Positions 8,214-16,756 are shown, numbered from the stretch's first letter. The stretch: 23,805 bases of DNA from CAYURR01 sp964446745 (GCA_964446745.1 CAYURR010000023.1:1-23805); one strand, 5' to 3'. Numbers and translations are program-made. Notes: generated from the sequence alone by a model not told the origin.

Positions 8214-9698
8214 TTGTCTGTCCGCAGATACTTGATGTTTGTATGCTTGTTTGTGATCATCTTCACGTTCGTAGCGGCGGTGACGATGGATATGAATCTA
8301 CGCGGTGCCGATGAAGCGGTGCCGGTCTGGTCGGAGGTATCCGGCACACCGGCCTCGTCCATGGTTGAATATACGGATGACGAGAGGCCACACTACTGCG
8401 TTGCCGGTAATGGCGCGGCATATCAAATCGCCGTGAAGGCGTTGGATTATGTAAAGAAACCATACATAACGAGAAGCACCGTGCTTGAAATAGACACGGC
8501 GGCCAAATACTCATGTGTGATCGTAGCAGAGGCAAGCATTTCCGCAGATGGGATTAATGCTATTAAAACCCTACTTGAAATGGGTACGCCTGTAGTGTTT
8601 GCGCAAATGCCCGACGAGGCCTCGCTTAGCAATCAACAGCTGCGTGAGATATTGGGCATCGAAGCTGTGGGGCGTGAAACGGAGCAAGAGGGCTTTCATG
8701 TCATAGACGGCTTTTTGCTCGGCGGGCGCAAGACTTATGAGACGATTAAAACGACTGCACGTGAGGTTAGCCTGAGCGCGGCCTGCAAGACATATATCCG
8801 AGCAAACGACACAGAGGCCGATATCACTAATGAAGAACAAAACGTATTGCTCTGGAGGACATATCAATACGATACGCCCGTGTTTGTGTTTAACAATAGC
8901 TTTATGAGCGATGACGAGGGAATAGGCTGTCTGATCAGTGTGCTGTCGTTCACGCGGGATGTGTATGTTTATCCGATCGTATCATCGTTTGCGGTCACAC
9001 TCACTAACTTTCCGCTCGACAGTAGGTTTGATACACAGTCGCGTCAGATCTTCTTTCGTGACACCCAGGGAGCGTTGCGCGATACGATATTCCCGGATCT
9101 GATTATCTTATCCTCGCAGACGGGGATAAGGTTTTCGCTCTTTACGGCGGGTGCTGAGCAAGGGCCGGACTACTGGAATAAGGAAGCAAAGAAGTATAGA
9201 GTTTCGATGTATCCATCCGGTGACGGCATAAAGGGCATAGTGACCGTCAACGGATTTAAAAGGGTAGACAACGAGGATTTTCTGAATCGCAGCCTCGTGA
9301 CGGGGCTTGGTCTTGTGCATCATACCGCGGATATGAAGGATGCGTTCAATACGGATCCCGAAAACGACTGGCGCCTTTTGTCAAAGGATTTTGCGTCGGG
9401 GCTCTACGCGCTCTCGAGCTTTTATCCGTGGCTAGATAAGCACAACTACGTCGATATGCTAAATGCAACGGACAGCTACTATGCATTGAAGCCTCGGATT
9501 ATGGTAACGGAAGATGAACTCAATATTCACTGCAGTGGGTTTAAGCAGCGGGCAGTGTTCATAGCCCGACTAAAGTATGATATGGAACTTAAGAGCACAC
9601 ATGGAGCTGAGGTTACAAAGCTCGAGGACGGTATATACAAGGTACAGCTGTCCGTCCCGGACGTGACATTGAGGATAGTTAAGCAGGTGGTACGATGA
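8214..9698 (+). CDS. Membrane-anchored DUF2194/PelA-like protein
   Basis: A 494-residue protein with an uncleaved signal anchor (about 2-27) and an extracytoplasmic body. The first half (about 55-250) looks like an alpha/beta domain. The second half contains TNFPLDSRFD (264-273) and GLVHHTADMKD (about 366-376), which recall the deacetylase-like part of DUF2194 proteins. Those proteins occur with pelF and pelG in Gram-positive bacteria and seem to take the place of PelA (hydrolase/deacetylase). I infer modification of the nascent polymer outside the membrane. I start it at TTG 8214, 8 bases after GGAGG (8201-8205); the upstream GTG at 8205 overlaps that site. It overlaps pelF by ATGA. A full set of CE4 metal ligands could not be shown, so activity is uncertain. 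Confidence 0.6.
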   Translation: MSVRRYLMFVCLFVIIFTFVAAVTMDMNLRGADEAVPVWSEVSGTPASSMVEYTDDERPHYCVAGNGAAYQIAVKALDYVKKPYITRSTVLEIDTAAKYSCVIVAEASISADGINAIKTLLEMGTPVVFAQMPDEASLSNQQLREILGIEAVGRETEQEGFHVIDGFLLGGRKTYETIKTTAREVSLSAACKTYIRANDTEADITNEEQNVLLWRTYQYDTPVFVFNNSFMSDDEGIGCLISVLSFTRDVYVYPIVSSFAVTLTNFPLDSRFDTQSRQIFFRDTQGALRDTIFPDLIILSSQTGIRFSLFTAGAEQGPDYWNKEAKKYRVSMYPSGDGIKGIVTVNGFKRVDNEDFLNRSLVTGLGLVHHTADMKDAFNTDPENDWRLLSKDFASGLYALSSFYPWLDKHNYVDMLNATDSYYALKPRIMVTEDELNIHCSGFKQRAVFIARLKYDMELKSTHGAEVTKLEDGIYKVQLSVPDVTLRIVKQVVR

Positions 9699-11179
9699 AG
9701 GTGGCGTTGTTTGCAGAGGGGTGTTATCCGTATTTAGTCGGTGGTGTGTCGAGTTGGGCGCATGCATTCATACGAAACATGCCCGATGTGGAATTCGAGT
9801 TACACACGATCGTTGTAGACAGGAAGCAGATGGGTGCGTACGTGTACACACTGCCGCCGAATATTACGGCAGTATATGAGACTGCATTGTATGACGACGA
9901 TCTGGTCAAACGCGATAAAAGGGTCAAACTCAGAGACGATGAGAGGGCTGCGCTGAGCACGTTGTTAAACGGTGAACGTAGCAGTGACTGGCATGGCCTG
10001 TTCGAACTGTTTCGTAAAAATTCCGATATCTCTATAAATAGGCTTTTAATGGGCAAAGATTTTCTGGAGGTCATCACACGTTATTATGAGGAAAAATATC
10101 CGCATGTCGTGTTCTCAGACTTTCTTTGGACGATGCGCTCGTTGTTTTTGCCGATGTTTCATCTATTAAAATCCAAGCCTGCAAAAGCGGATTTGTTACA
10201 TAGCTTCTCGACCGGTTATGCGGGGGTGATGGCCGGATATGCAAAGGACACATATCCGGAAACCCCGCTCATCGTGACCGAGCACGGTATCTATACCCGT
10301 GAGCGTGAGGAAGAGATCATCAAGACCGACTGGGCAAAGGGGATCTACAAGGACATCTGGATCTCAAATTTCTATAAGCAGTCCTCTTGCGCGTACAACT
10401 ATGCGGATAGGGTGGTTGCGTTGTATCAAAACGCGAGCAAGCTGCAGATAGAGATGGGCTGCGACCCTAAAAAGACGATGGTCATACCGAACGGTGTGGA
10501 TGTATTGTCCCACGACAATATCCCACAAAAGCCCAATGATGATATGTATATAAACATCGGTGCGGTGGTACGCATAACCCCGATAAAGGATATCAAAACG
10601 ATGCTAAACGCGTTTTATCAGGCAAAGAAGGTTGTCGAAAATCTTAGGCTGTATGTAATAGGCCCGCAGGATGAGGATCTCGAGTATTATGCCGAGTGCG
10701 TGACATTGGTGGAGAGCCTGGGGATAAACGATGTAATATTCACAGGCAGGGTCGTCGTGAAGGACTACCTGGGCAAGATGGATATTCTATTACTCACAAG
10801 TATAAGCGAGTCACAGCCGTTGGTGCTGCTGGAAGCTATGTCGGCGAGAAAGCCATGCATAGCGACGAATGTGGGCTCATGCTCAGAAATACTGTACGGA
10901 GCAGAGGGCGATGAACTCGGTGCATGCGGGATCATAACCCCGATCATGCAGATAGACGCTATAGCCGATGCAATAGTAAAGCTCGCAAAGGATCGAGGCC
11001 TACGTATTAAGATGGGTCAGGTAGGCCGTGCGAGGGTGATGCGTTACTATACCCAGGAACAGCTGTACAAAACCTACAGCACTCTGTATCAGGAACTACA
11101 GCCGAAGATGCCCACTGAGCAATCGGATGATCTGATGTTTAGGATGGACATGGAGGAGGCGCGCGCATGGCTGGCATAG
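9695..11179 (+). CDS. pelF: PelF, GT4-family glycosyltransferase for Pel polysaccharide
   Basis: A 494-residue cytoplasmic GT-B glycosyltransferase. The N-terminal ALFAEGCYPYLVGGVSSWAH (4-23) is the PelF signature. TEHGIYTRERE at 195-205 lies in the inter-domain region. The retaining-GT4 EX7E motif is intact (Glu372 and Glu380 in SESQPLVLLEAM). PelF is thought to polymerise the Pel chain from UDP-GlcNAc/UDP-GalNAc. ATG start overlapping the previous stop, with AGGTGG upstream. It overlaps pelG by 13 bases. Confidence 0.95.
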   Translation: MKVALFAEGCYPYLVGGVSSWAHAFIRNMPDVEFELHTIVVDRKQMGAYVYTLPPNITAVYETALYDDDLVKRDKRVKLRDDERAALSTLLNGERSSDWHGLFELFRKNSDISINRLLMGKDFLEVITRYYEEKYPHVVFSDFLWTMRSLFLPMFHLLKSKPAKADLLHSFSTGYAGVMAGYAKDTYPETPLIVTEHGIYTREREEEIIKTDWAKGIYKDIWISNFYKQSSCAYNYADRVVALYQNASKLQIEMGCDPKKTMVIPNGVDVLSHDNIPQKPNDDMYINIGAVVRITPIKDIKTMLNAFYQAKKVVENLRLYVIGPQDEDLEYYAECVTLVESLGINDVIFTGRVVVKDYLGKMDILLLTSISESQPLVLLEAMSARKPCIATNVGSCSEILYGAEGDELGACGIITPIMQIDAIADAIVKLAKDRGLRIKMGQVGRARVMRYYTQEQLYKTYSTLYQELQPKMPTEQSDDLMFRMDMEEARAWLA

Positions 11180-12582
11180 GCTTTGAACTGAAGAAGATGT
11201 TCAACAAGAAGGGCATCATCAATACACTGCGCAGCTTGGCGTACTCGACGCTGACCACCGTGGGACCGATGGTGATGATCATCGTCACGATCATATCGAT
11301 CAACATCCTGTTGGACTATAACTCGCTGCCGTATGGCGAGCGGGACCTACTCTCAGCGGGTATCTTATATGTGTTTATATTCTCGTTGATTATAACGGCG
11401 CCGTTTACTGCGGTGCTGTCCAGATATATCGCGGACAAGGTTTTTGAAAAGGACTTCGGAGCGATCATGCCGTCCTATTACATAGGCCTTCTGATGTGCG
11501 CGGTGACAGGTGGGTTGGCCGCCATACCGTTCTGTTTATACGGTGTATTCGTCGGACATATCGATGTGAAATTTATGTCGCTGCTGTATTTGATGTTCAT
11601 GCAGATGTGTATGGTGTTTTTATCCATGTCCTACATTAGCGTATTGAAGGAGTATAAGCGCATAGCATCAGCGTTCTTTGTGGGGATGCTGATCGTGTTC
11701 GGGCTCACGCTGTTGCTTGTAAAGGTTTTTCATTTGGGACTCGCGCTGTCTATGGTCTGTGCGTTTAATGCGGGTTACCTGTTTATATCGTTTAGGCTGT
11801 ACACGCTACTGCGGCTGTTCATCCCACAGGTCAGTCTAAACTATAAAGAACCGCTGCAGTACTTCGGTAGGCACAAGGCGCTGTTCATGGCCAACCTGCT
11901 GTACATACTCGGGATGTATATGCATAACTTTGTGTTTTGGGGCTCGCCGCTCGGGGTTGTCATCTCTAATACCTTTATCACCGCGCCCGCATACGATCTT
12001 GCGAACTGCTTTGCGATGTTTACAAATATATCGTTCATGGTTGCGTTTGTCGTGCGTATAGAGACGAATTTCTATGATAAATATAACGCCTACTGCCATA
12101 TGCTCGTCGGCGGTAATAAATGGGATATCAATAACGCAAAGAAGCAGATGTTTTACACGCTGACCGAGGACCTAATAGGTGTCATCAAGATACAGTCGTT
12201 GTTCACGTTCTGCTTCATTTTACTCAGCTATATCCTGTTTCCGGTACTCGGCATGGGTGGTATGGTAGCGGCCATATATCCGACCATGGCTGTATCGTAT
12301 ATCACGGTGTTCGTGAGCTATGCGTTCGTTGTCATACTCTATTACTTTGATGATGAAAAATTTGCGGCGATCAGCACGGCTGCGTTTGCACTCGGGGTTT
12401 TTGCGGGGGCAATGCTGGCCAGAAGACTACCGCCTGAACTATACGGGGCAGGTGTGTTTATCGGTGCTTTATGTGGGTTCTCGGTATCGATACTGAGACT
12501 GAGGTATCTGTATGAGCATCTGGATGAGCATATCTTTTGCCGAGGTGAGATTGTGAAAACGATCGGAGGTCGACGTGTATAG
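11167..12582 (+). CDS. pelG: PelG, Pel exopolysaccharide membrane transporter
   Basis: A 471-residue polytopic protein with about 12 membrane segments, beginning MAGIGFELKKMF, the characteristic PelG N-terminus. PelG belongs to the MOP/PST flippase-like superfamily and moves the polymer across the cytoplasmic membrane together with PelD and PelE. GGAGG at about 11153-11157 precedes the ATG. The 3' end contains the Shine-Dalgarno and GTG start of the following (broken) dehydrogenase gene. Confidence 0.95.
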   Translation: MAGIGFELKKMFNKKGIINTLRSLAYSTLTTVGPMVMIIVTIISINILLDYNSLPYGERDLLSAGILYVFIFSLIITAPFTAVLSRYIADKVFEKDFGAIMPSYYIGLLMCAVTGGLAAIPFCLYGVFVGHIDVKFMSLLYLMFMQMCMVFLSMSYISVLKEYKRIASAFFVGMLIVFGLTLLLVKVFHLGLALSMVCAFNAGYLFISFRLYTLLRLFIPQVSLNYKEPLQYFGRHKALFMANLLYILGMYMHNFVFWGSPLGVVISNTFITAPAYDLANCFAMFTNISFMVAFVVRIETNFYDKYNAYCHMLVGGNKWDINNAKKQMFYTLTEDLIGVIKIQSLFTFCFILLSYILFPVLGMGGMVAAIYPTMAVSYITVFVSYAFVVILYYFDDEKFAAISTAAFALGVFAGAMLARRLPPELYGAGVFIGALCGFSVSILRLRYLYEHLDEHIFCRGEIVKTIGGRRV

Positions 12583-12964
12583 GGATGCATTGAGCTTTGA
12601 AAACGTAACGGGCCGAGCAGCTCGGTCCGCACTCGCAGAGCATACTCGCGGGACGCAAAATCAACGATGATATAGGCAAATACATAGCCAAGAATATCGT
12701 AAAGCGGCTATTGAAAACACATCTGCCCGCAAAGGAAATAAAGGTGGCAGTACTCGGGATCACATTTAAGGAAAACTGTAACGACTGCCGGAACACAAAG
12801 GTCATAGATATCATCAACGAGCTAAACGAATATGGGATAACGACCGAGCTAATGATTTTGAGCCGATGTTTGTATCAGGGGGTGAGCATAGGCTACTCAT
12901 AGACATAAAGGGTATATACGACAAAGCGGCATATGAAAAACAATATATATACTGGAGGCTTTGA
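12575..12964 (+). pseudogene. Remnant of UDP-N-acetylhexosamine 6-dehydrogenase (WbpO/TviB type), multiply deleted
   Basis: The 5' start survives: GGAGG at 12565-12569, GTG at 12575, and about 10 codons (VYRDALSFEN). The text then jumps at about 12600-12610 to the last part of the enzyme: RAEQLG, then ILAGRKINDDIGKY (about 12645-12685), then VLGITFKENCNDCRNTKV, the UDP-binding domain of these dehydrogenases. About 270 codons of NAD-binding and catalytic core are missing. Near 12853 a second loss with a frame change occurs. The final part continues in another frame as LLIDIKGIYDK and the typical terminal YWRL, ending with TGA at 12964. An 8-bp hairpin (GGGCCGAG, CAG, CTCGGTCC at 12610-12628) sits at the first junction. 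The enzyme would have made a UDP-hexuronate; it cannot be active now. Confidence 0.85.
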
Positions 12965-12966
12965 GG

Positions 12967-13932
12967 ATGGAGATAGTCTTTAATAAGGGCACGCGCTTTT
13001 TGGTAACGGGCGGTGCGGGGTTCATCGGCTCAAATCTGTGTGAGGCAATACTCGACATGGGGCATAATGTGCGCTGTATAGATAACTTTTCCACGGGTTA
13101 TGCAAAAAATATTGAGCGTTTCTTTGGTAATCCAAAATTTGAGCTGTATAAGGCTGATATCAGGGATTTCGACGCATGTATGATGGCGTGTACAGATATC
13201 GACTATGTACTGCATCAGGCGGCATGGGGGAGTGTCCCGCGCAGTATCGAGCAGCCGTTGGTTTATGAGGATATCAATACTCGCGGGACATTGAATATGC
13301 TCGAGGCGGCGAGACAAAGCGGTGTGAAGAAGTTTGTATATGCGTCGAGCTCGGCGGTGTACGGGGATTCGAAGGAGTTGCCAAAGCGTGAAGAAAAAAC
13401 CGGTACGGTGCTGTCTCCATATGCACAAACAAAGAAGGCCTGCGAGGAATACGCGGGGCTTTATACGCGGTTGTATAAACTGGATACCTATGGACTGCGG
13501 TATTTTAATGTGTTTGGAAAGAACCAGGACCTGAACGGGCCGTATGCTGCGGTCATACCGAAATTTGTCGCACAGCTACTGCAGGATACAGCACCAACGA
13601 TATATGGGGACGGGTTGCAGTCGAGGGACTTTACATATGTAAAAAATGTCGTGAACGCTAATCTGCTGGCGTGTAAGGCCGACAGCGAGGCCGCTGGACA
13701 AGCGTACAACATCGGCTGTGGCGGTCAGGAATATATAGTCGATCTGTACTGGAAGATATGCAAGATACTGGGTAAGCATATAGAGCCCGAATTTCTACCG
13801 GATCGCAGAGGAGATATCAGACACTCCAACGCGGATATCTCAAAGGCCGAAGAGATACTCGGCTATGTACCCGAATATAGCTTCGATGAGGGTATAAAAC
13901 ACACCGTCGAGTGGTATAGAAACAATGAATAA
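12967..13932 (+). CDS. UDP-GlcNAc 4-epimerase (WbpP/WbgU type)
   Basis: A 321-residue extended SDR that interconverts UDP-GlcNAc and UDP-GalNAc. NAD-binding loop GGAGFIG at 15-21, DNFSTG at 39-44 (typical of this subfamily), substrate segment QAAWGSVPRS at 84-93, catalytic Ser127-129 region, Tyr152 and Lys156 (YAQTK), and YGDGLQSRDFTYV later. All catalytic residues are present. Start: ATG 12967, 8 bases after GGAGG (12954-12958); the in-frame TTG at 12961 is too close to it. In Pseudomonas the same job for Pel is done by PelX, so this enzyme probably feeds GalNAc into the polymer. It was once paired with the dehydrogenase remnant just upstream, the usual WbpO-WbpP order. Its stop overlaps the next start. 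Confidence 0.9.
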   Translation: MEIVFNKGTRFLVTGGAGFIGSNLCEAILDMGHNVRCIDNFSTGYAKNIERFFGNPKFELYKADIRDFDACMMACTDIDYVLHQAAWGSVPRSIEQPLVYEDINTRGTLNMLEAARQSGVKKFVYASSSAVYGDSKELPKREEKTGTVLSPYAQTKKACEEYAGLYTRLYKLDTYGLRYFNVFGKNQDLNGPYAAVIPKFVAQLLQDTAPTIYGDGLQSRDFTYVKNVVNANLLACKADSEAAGQAYNIGCGGQEYIVDLYWKICKILGKHIEPEFLPDRRGDIRHSNADISKAEEILGYVPEYSFDEGIKHTVEWYRNNE

Positions 13933-14155
13933 GCTCGGAAATATGGCATGGAGCTTTATCGACAGCCTCGGTCAAAAGACCGTGGCTGTCATAATGTTCC
14001 TGCTAGTATCGAGGTTGCTGCCGATTGTGGGTTTTAATATCGGCGCACCGTTTTTCGGATATGTCTTTATGTGTTTGATAACAACGCTGACGACAGTCAG
14101 AGCCGTGTATGGTGCATTCGCGCTGGTGTTATGGAAACGTGAATGGTTCCGGTGA
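13925..14155 (+). pseudogene. 76-codon chimeric remnant: flippase N-terminus joined to another membrane protein's C-terminus
   Basis: The first 32 or so residues (GNMAWSFIDSLGQKTVAVIM, then FLLVSRLLP) look like the beginning of a Wzx/PST polysaccharide flippase, a family of about 450-500 residues. From about residue 33 the text no longer follows that family. It looks like the last membrane segments and basic tail (LWKREWFR) of another envelope protein, perhaps a GT2 glycosyltransferase or a different transporter. The joined frame is open and ends in TGA. An in-frame deletion that removed the rest of one gene and most of the next explains this best. The start codon overlaps the epimerase stop. 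A genuine small membrane protein cannot be ruled out. Confidence 0.6.
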
Positions 14156-14169
14156 GTATACGCTATTTC

Positions 14170-16020
14170 TTAGATATCTTTGTTTTTTAACATCCTCATA
14201 GCGTTTAGGATGGCCAAAACGGAAACGCCCACATCCGCAAACACAGCCTCCCACATGGTGGCTATGCCCCCGGCTCCGAGTATTAAAACCAACAGCTTAA
14301 CAATAAAGGCAAACCAGATGTTCTGCTTGACGATCGTTAGGGTCTTTTTGGATATCCGAATGGCTGTAGCTAACTTTGATGGCTCGTCGGTCATGATCAC
14401 AACGTCGGCGGCTTCGATTGCGGCGTCGGAGCCGAGTCCTCCCATGGCGACCCCGATGTCGGCCCTCGCCAAGACCGGGGCATCGTTGATACCGTCACCG
14501 ACAAATATCAGCTTACCGTTCCTTGTTTTTTCACCGAGCAGCTTTTCTATCCATGTCACCTTGTCTACAGGCAATAGCTCGGTATGCACCTCGTCCAGCC
14601 CAAGTCCTTGTGCTATGGCTTCGCCGACTATTTTGGCATCGCCTGTGAGCATAACGGTTTTTCCGATACCGGCTTGTTTAAGTTTTTGTATAGCCGCAGA
14701 TGCATCGTCCTTTACTATATCAGAGATAACGATGTGTCCGGCATAGATGTTATCTATCGCAACATGTATGACCGTGCCTAACGATACCTTGTCGGAGAAC
14801 GCTATATTCATTTTCTGCATGAGCTTTGTGTTTCCGGCGTAAATCAATCGCCCGTCTACAATAGCGCTTATGCCGTGCCCGGCTATTTCTTCTACGCTGC
14901 CTATTCTTGTCGTATCGATTTCCTTGCCGTATGCCTTTGTAAGAGAAACCGAAATCGGGTGACTGGAAAAGCTCTCTGCCAAAGCGGCAACCTCTAATAA
15001 TTCGTCTTGCGATACATTAATCGGCTGGATCGCGATGACACTAAATACGCCCTTTGTAAGCGTACCTGTTTTATCGAATACGACCGTTTCTACTTGTGAA
15101 AGGGCCTCTAAATAGTTGCTGCCCTTAACGAGGATACCCAGCTTTGAGGCACCGCCGATGCCGCCGAAAAAGCCCAACGGGATAGAGATTACAAGCGCAC
15201 AAGGGCATGAGATCACGAGAAACGTCAGCGCTCTGTATACCCAATCGGAAAACGTGGCGTCACTGATCAGTAATGGGGGTACTACCGCCAGTAGCGCCGC
15301 AACGATAACAACCCCCGGCGTATAATACTTTGCAAATTTGGTAATAAAGTTTTCTGAGTTCGACTTTCTGGAGCTTGCGTTTTCCACGAGATCAAGGATC
15401 TTTGATACGGTAGATTCCCCATAACCCTTAAGTACCTCTACGGTCAAAAGTCCGTTGACATTTATACAACCGCTTAACACATCACTTCCGATCGACACAT
15501 CACGCGGGATGGACTCGCCGGTCAACGCAGAGGTGTCTATAACGCCGCTGCCTGCGATGACCTTGCCGTCCAGCGGTATCCTTTCGCCGGGCTTTATGAT
15601 GATGATGTCCCCGACATTGACCTCATCGGGATCCACCTTTATTATCTTGTCGTCACGTTTAATGTTTGCAAAGTCCGGGCGTATATCCATGAGGCTTGCG
15701 ATGGACTTTCTGGATTTATTTACAGCGTAATCCTGAAAGAACTCGCCGACCTGATAAAACAACATAACGGCGACGGCTTCCGGATACTCCCCGATGATAA
15801 ATGCGCCGACTGTAGCAATGGACATTAAAAAGTTTTCATCGAATACATTGCCGCGCAGAATGTTTTTAATTGCATTTAGTACAACATCACCGCCGATAAT
15901 TAAATAACCGATTAGATAAATAATAAGATTCATCAGTGGGTTTTGGATATTTAGTATTAATCCGGCTGCGAAAAATAGACCACCGCAAATGATCTTGGCG
16001 ATGCGTATATTGTTTTTCAC
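14170..16020 (-). CDS. cadA: P1B-type heavy-metal-exporting ATPase (Cd/Zn/Pb), lacking its own HMA domain
   Basis: A 616-residue metal pump. TGES actuator motif at 167-170, CPC metal-binding motif at 272-274 in a membrane helix, DKTGT phosphorylation site at 316-320, SSHP motif of P1B ATPases at 352-355, and hinge GDGINDAP at 508-515. The last membrane helix reads FADVGVSVLAILNAMR (594-609), the pattern found in Zn/Cd/Pb pumps (ZntA/CadA) rather than copper pumps. The usual N-terminal HMA domain (about 70-100 residues) is absent; the protein opens directly with the first membrane helices. A separate HMA protein is encoded 11 bases upstream. Start GTG at 16020 with a GGGGGG Shine-Dalgarno (16027-16032). 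It converges on the exopolysaccharide operon with only 14 bases between stops and no obvious terminator. Confidence 0.93.
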   Translation of the reverse strand: MKNNIRIAKIICGGLFFAAGLILNIQNPLMNLIIYLIGYLIIGGDVVLNAIKNILRGNVFDENFLMSIATVGAFIIGEYPEAVAVMLFYQVGEFFQDYAVNKSRKSIASLMDIRPDFANIKRDDKIIKVDPDEVNVGDIIIIKPGERIPLDGKVIAGSGVIDTSALTGESIPRDVSIGSDVLSGCINVNGLLTVEVLKGYGESTVSKILDLVENASSRKSNSENFITKFAKYYTPGVVIVAALLAVVPPLLISDATFSDWVYRALTFLVISCPCALVISIPLGFFGGIGGASKLGILVKGSNYLEALSQVETVVFDKTGTLTKGVFSVIAIQPINVSQDELLEVAALAESFSSHPISVSLTKAYGKEIDTTRIGSVEEIAGHGISAIVDGRLIYAGNTKLMQKMNIAFSDKVSLGTVIHVAIDNIYAGHIVISDIVKDDASAAIQKLKQAGIGKTVMLTGDAKIVGEAIAQGLGLDEVHTELLPVDKVTWIEKLLGEKTRNGKLIFVGDGINDAPVLARADIGVAMGGLGSDAAIEAADVVIMTDEPSKLATAIRISKKTLTIVKQNIWFAFIVKLLVLILGAGGIATMWEAVFADVGVSVLAILNAMRMLKNKDI

Positions 16021-16031
16021 AAAAAGCCCCC

Positions 16032-16253
16032 CTAAGCCTTTTTCATAACGATAGAAGGATTTGCCTTTTTTATCGCAAACTCTACGGCCTTTATGGCATC
16101 ATCAGATTTGTCCTCGCTGATATCAAAGGTTAGTTTTGTAGTCATGAAATTGACGATGGCGTTTTCTATACCGTCTATCTTGTTTATTGCTCTTTCGATC
16201 TTTGCTGCACAATTTGCGCAGTCTATCCCCTCAAGTTTAAATGCCTTTTTCAT
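16032..16253 (-). CDS. Free-standing HMA heavy-metal-binding protein
   Basis: A 73-residue ferredoxin-like HMA domain with the GIDCANCAAKIE metal site (Cys12 and Cys15). It corresponds in size and sequence to the N-terminal domain of CadA/ZntA-type ATPases, here as a separate protein translated from AGGGGG (16261-16266) before the ATG. Likely role: metal chaperone or regulatory partner in trans for the ATPase encoded next. The Cys pair together with the Cd/Zn pump suggests a divalent soft metal rather than copper, but HMA domains alone do not settle the metal. Confidence 0.9.
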   Translation of the reverse strand: MKKAFKLEGIDCANCAAKIERAINKIDGIENAIVNFMTTKLTFDISEDKSDDAIKAVEFAIKKANPSIVMKKA

Positions 16254-16270
16254 TTTAATTCCCCCTAAGT

Positions 16271-16633
16271 TTATTCTTCAATATGCTCTAAGCCTTGGTT
16301 CAGTATTGATTTGATATGATTATCGGATAGCGAATAAAAAACCACCTTTCCCTCGCGCCTAAATTTGACCAGACGGTTAGACTTAAGCACCTTAAGCTGG
16401 TGGGATATAGCGGACTGGCTCATATTTAATATGCTCGCTATATCACAGACGCACATCTCGGATTCAAATAAAACGTAAAGGATCTTTATGCGCGTAGTAT
16501 CGCCGAACACCTTGTAAAGCTCGGCCAGATCATACAAAATTTCGTCGTCGGGCATCTTTTCATTGACTTTTTTTACGGTGTCCTCGTGTACACATAATAG
16601 ATCGCATGTAGGTAAACTGTTTTTGTCATTCAT
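16271..16633 (-). CDS. cadC: CadC-type ArsR/SmtB metal-responsive repressor
   Basis: A 120-residue winged-helix repressor. Both CadC metal sites can be read. The regulatory Cys site is Cys10 and Cys14 in the N-terminal arm plus Cys61 and Cys63 in ECMCVCDIA-like context (EMCVCDIA). The dimer-interface zinc site is Asp104, His106, His117 and Glu120 with the exact CadC spacing. The recognition helix is SQSAISHQLKVLK (72-84). Known CadC proteins leave the DNA when Cd, Pb, Bi or Zn binds. First gene of a three-gene operon, with its own operator and promoter directly upstream, so autoregulated. Start ATG with GAGGAG at the usual distance. Confidence 0.95.
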   Translation of the reverse strand: MNDKNSLPTCDLLCVHEDTVKKVNEKMPDDEILYDLAELYKVFGDTTRIKILYVLFESEMCVCDIASILNMSQSAISHQLKVLKSNRLVKFRREGKVVFYSLSDNHIKSILNQGLEHIEE

Positions 16634-16660
16634 CTATCCCATCTCCTCTTATGAATAATC

Positions 16661-16680
16661 ATATGAACAACTGTTCATAT
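16661..16680 (-). promoter_or_regulatory. Operator for the CadC-type repressor
   Basis: Perfect inverted repeat with 9-bp arms ATATGAACA (16661-16669) and TGTTCATAT (16672-16680) and a 2-base centre. It matches the kind of sequence recognised by CzrA/SmtB/CadC proteins. It lies just downstream of the -10 box, across the start of transcription, so bound repressor would block initiation. Confidence 0.88.
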
Positions 16681-16684
16681 AATG

Positions 16685-16713
16685 AGTATATGCAGGGGTA
16701 TCTGGTTTGTCAA
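16685..16713 (-). promoter_or_regulatory. Promoter of the cadmium/zinc resistance operon
   Basis: On the minus strand TTGACA (16713-16708) and TATACT (16690-16685) are separated by 17 bp, an almost perfect vegetative promoter. The start point falls about at the edge of the palindromic operator. Confidence 0.9.
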
Positions 16714-16756
16714 CAAGTAATATCTAAGTGCGAACGCTGAGAGGGGAAACAAAAAG

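Noticed and set aside
12711..12902. 63-codon open frame as an independent small gene
   Set aside because: Its text is the UDP-binding domain of a UDP-sugar dehydrogenase continuing from an upstream fragment, so it is part of the pseudogene.
14180..14746. 188-codon plus-strand open frame opposite the metal ATPase
   Set aside because: It is the mirror of a highly conserved P-type ATPase gene, with low-complexity Ser/Thr/Pro-rich text and no ribosome binding site.
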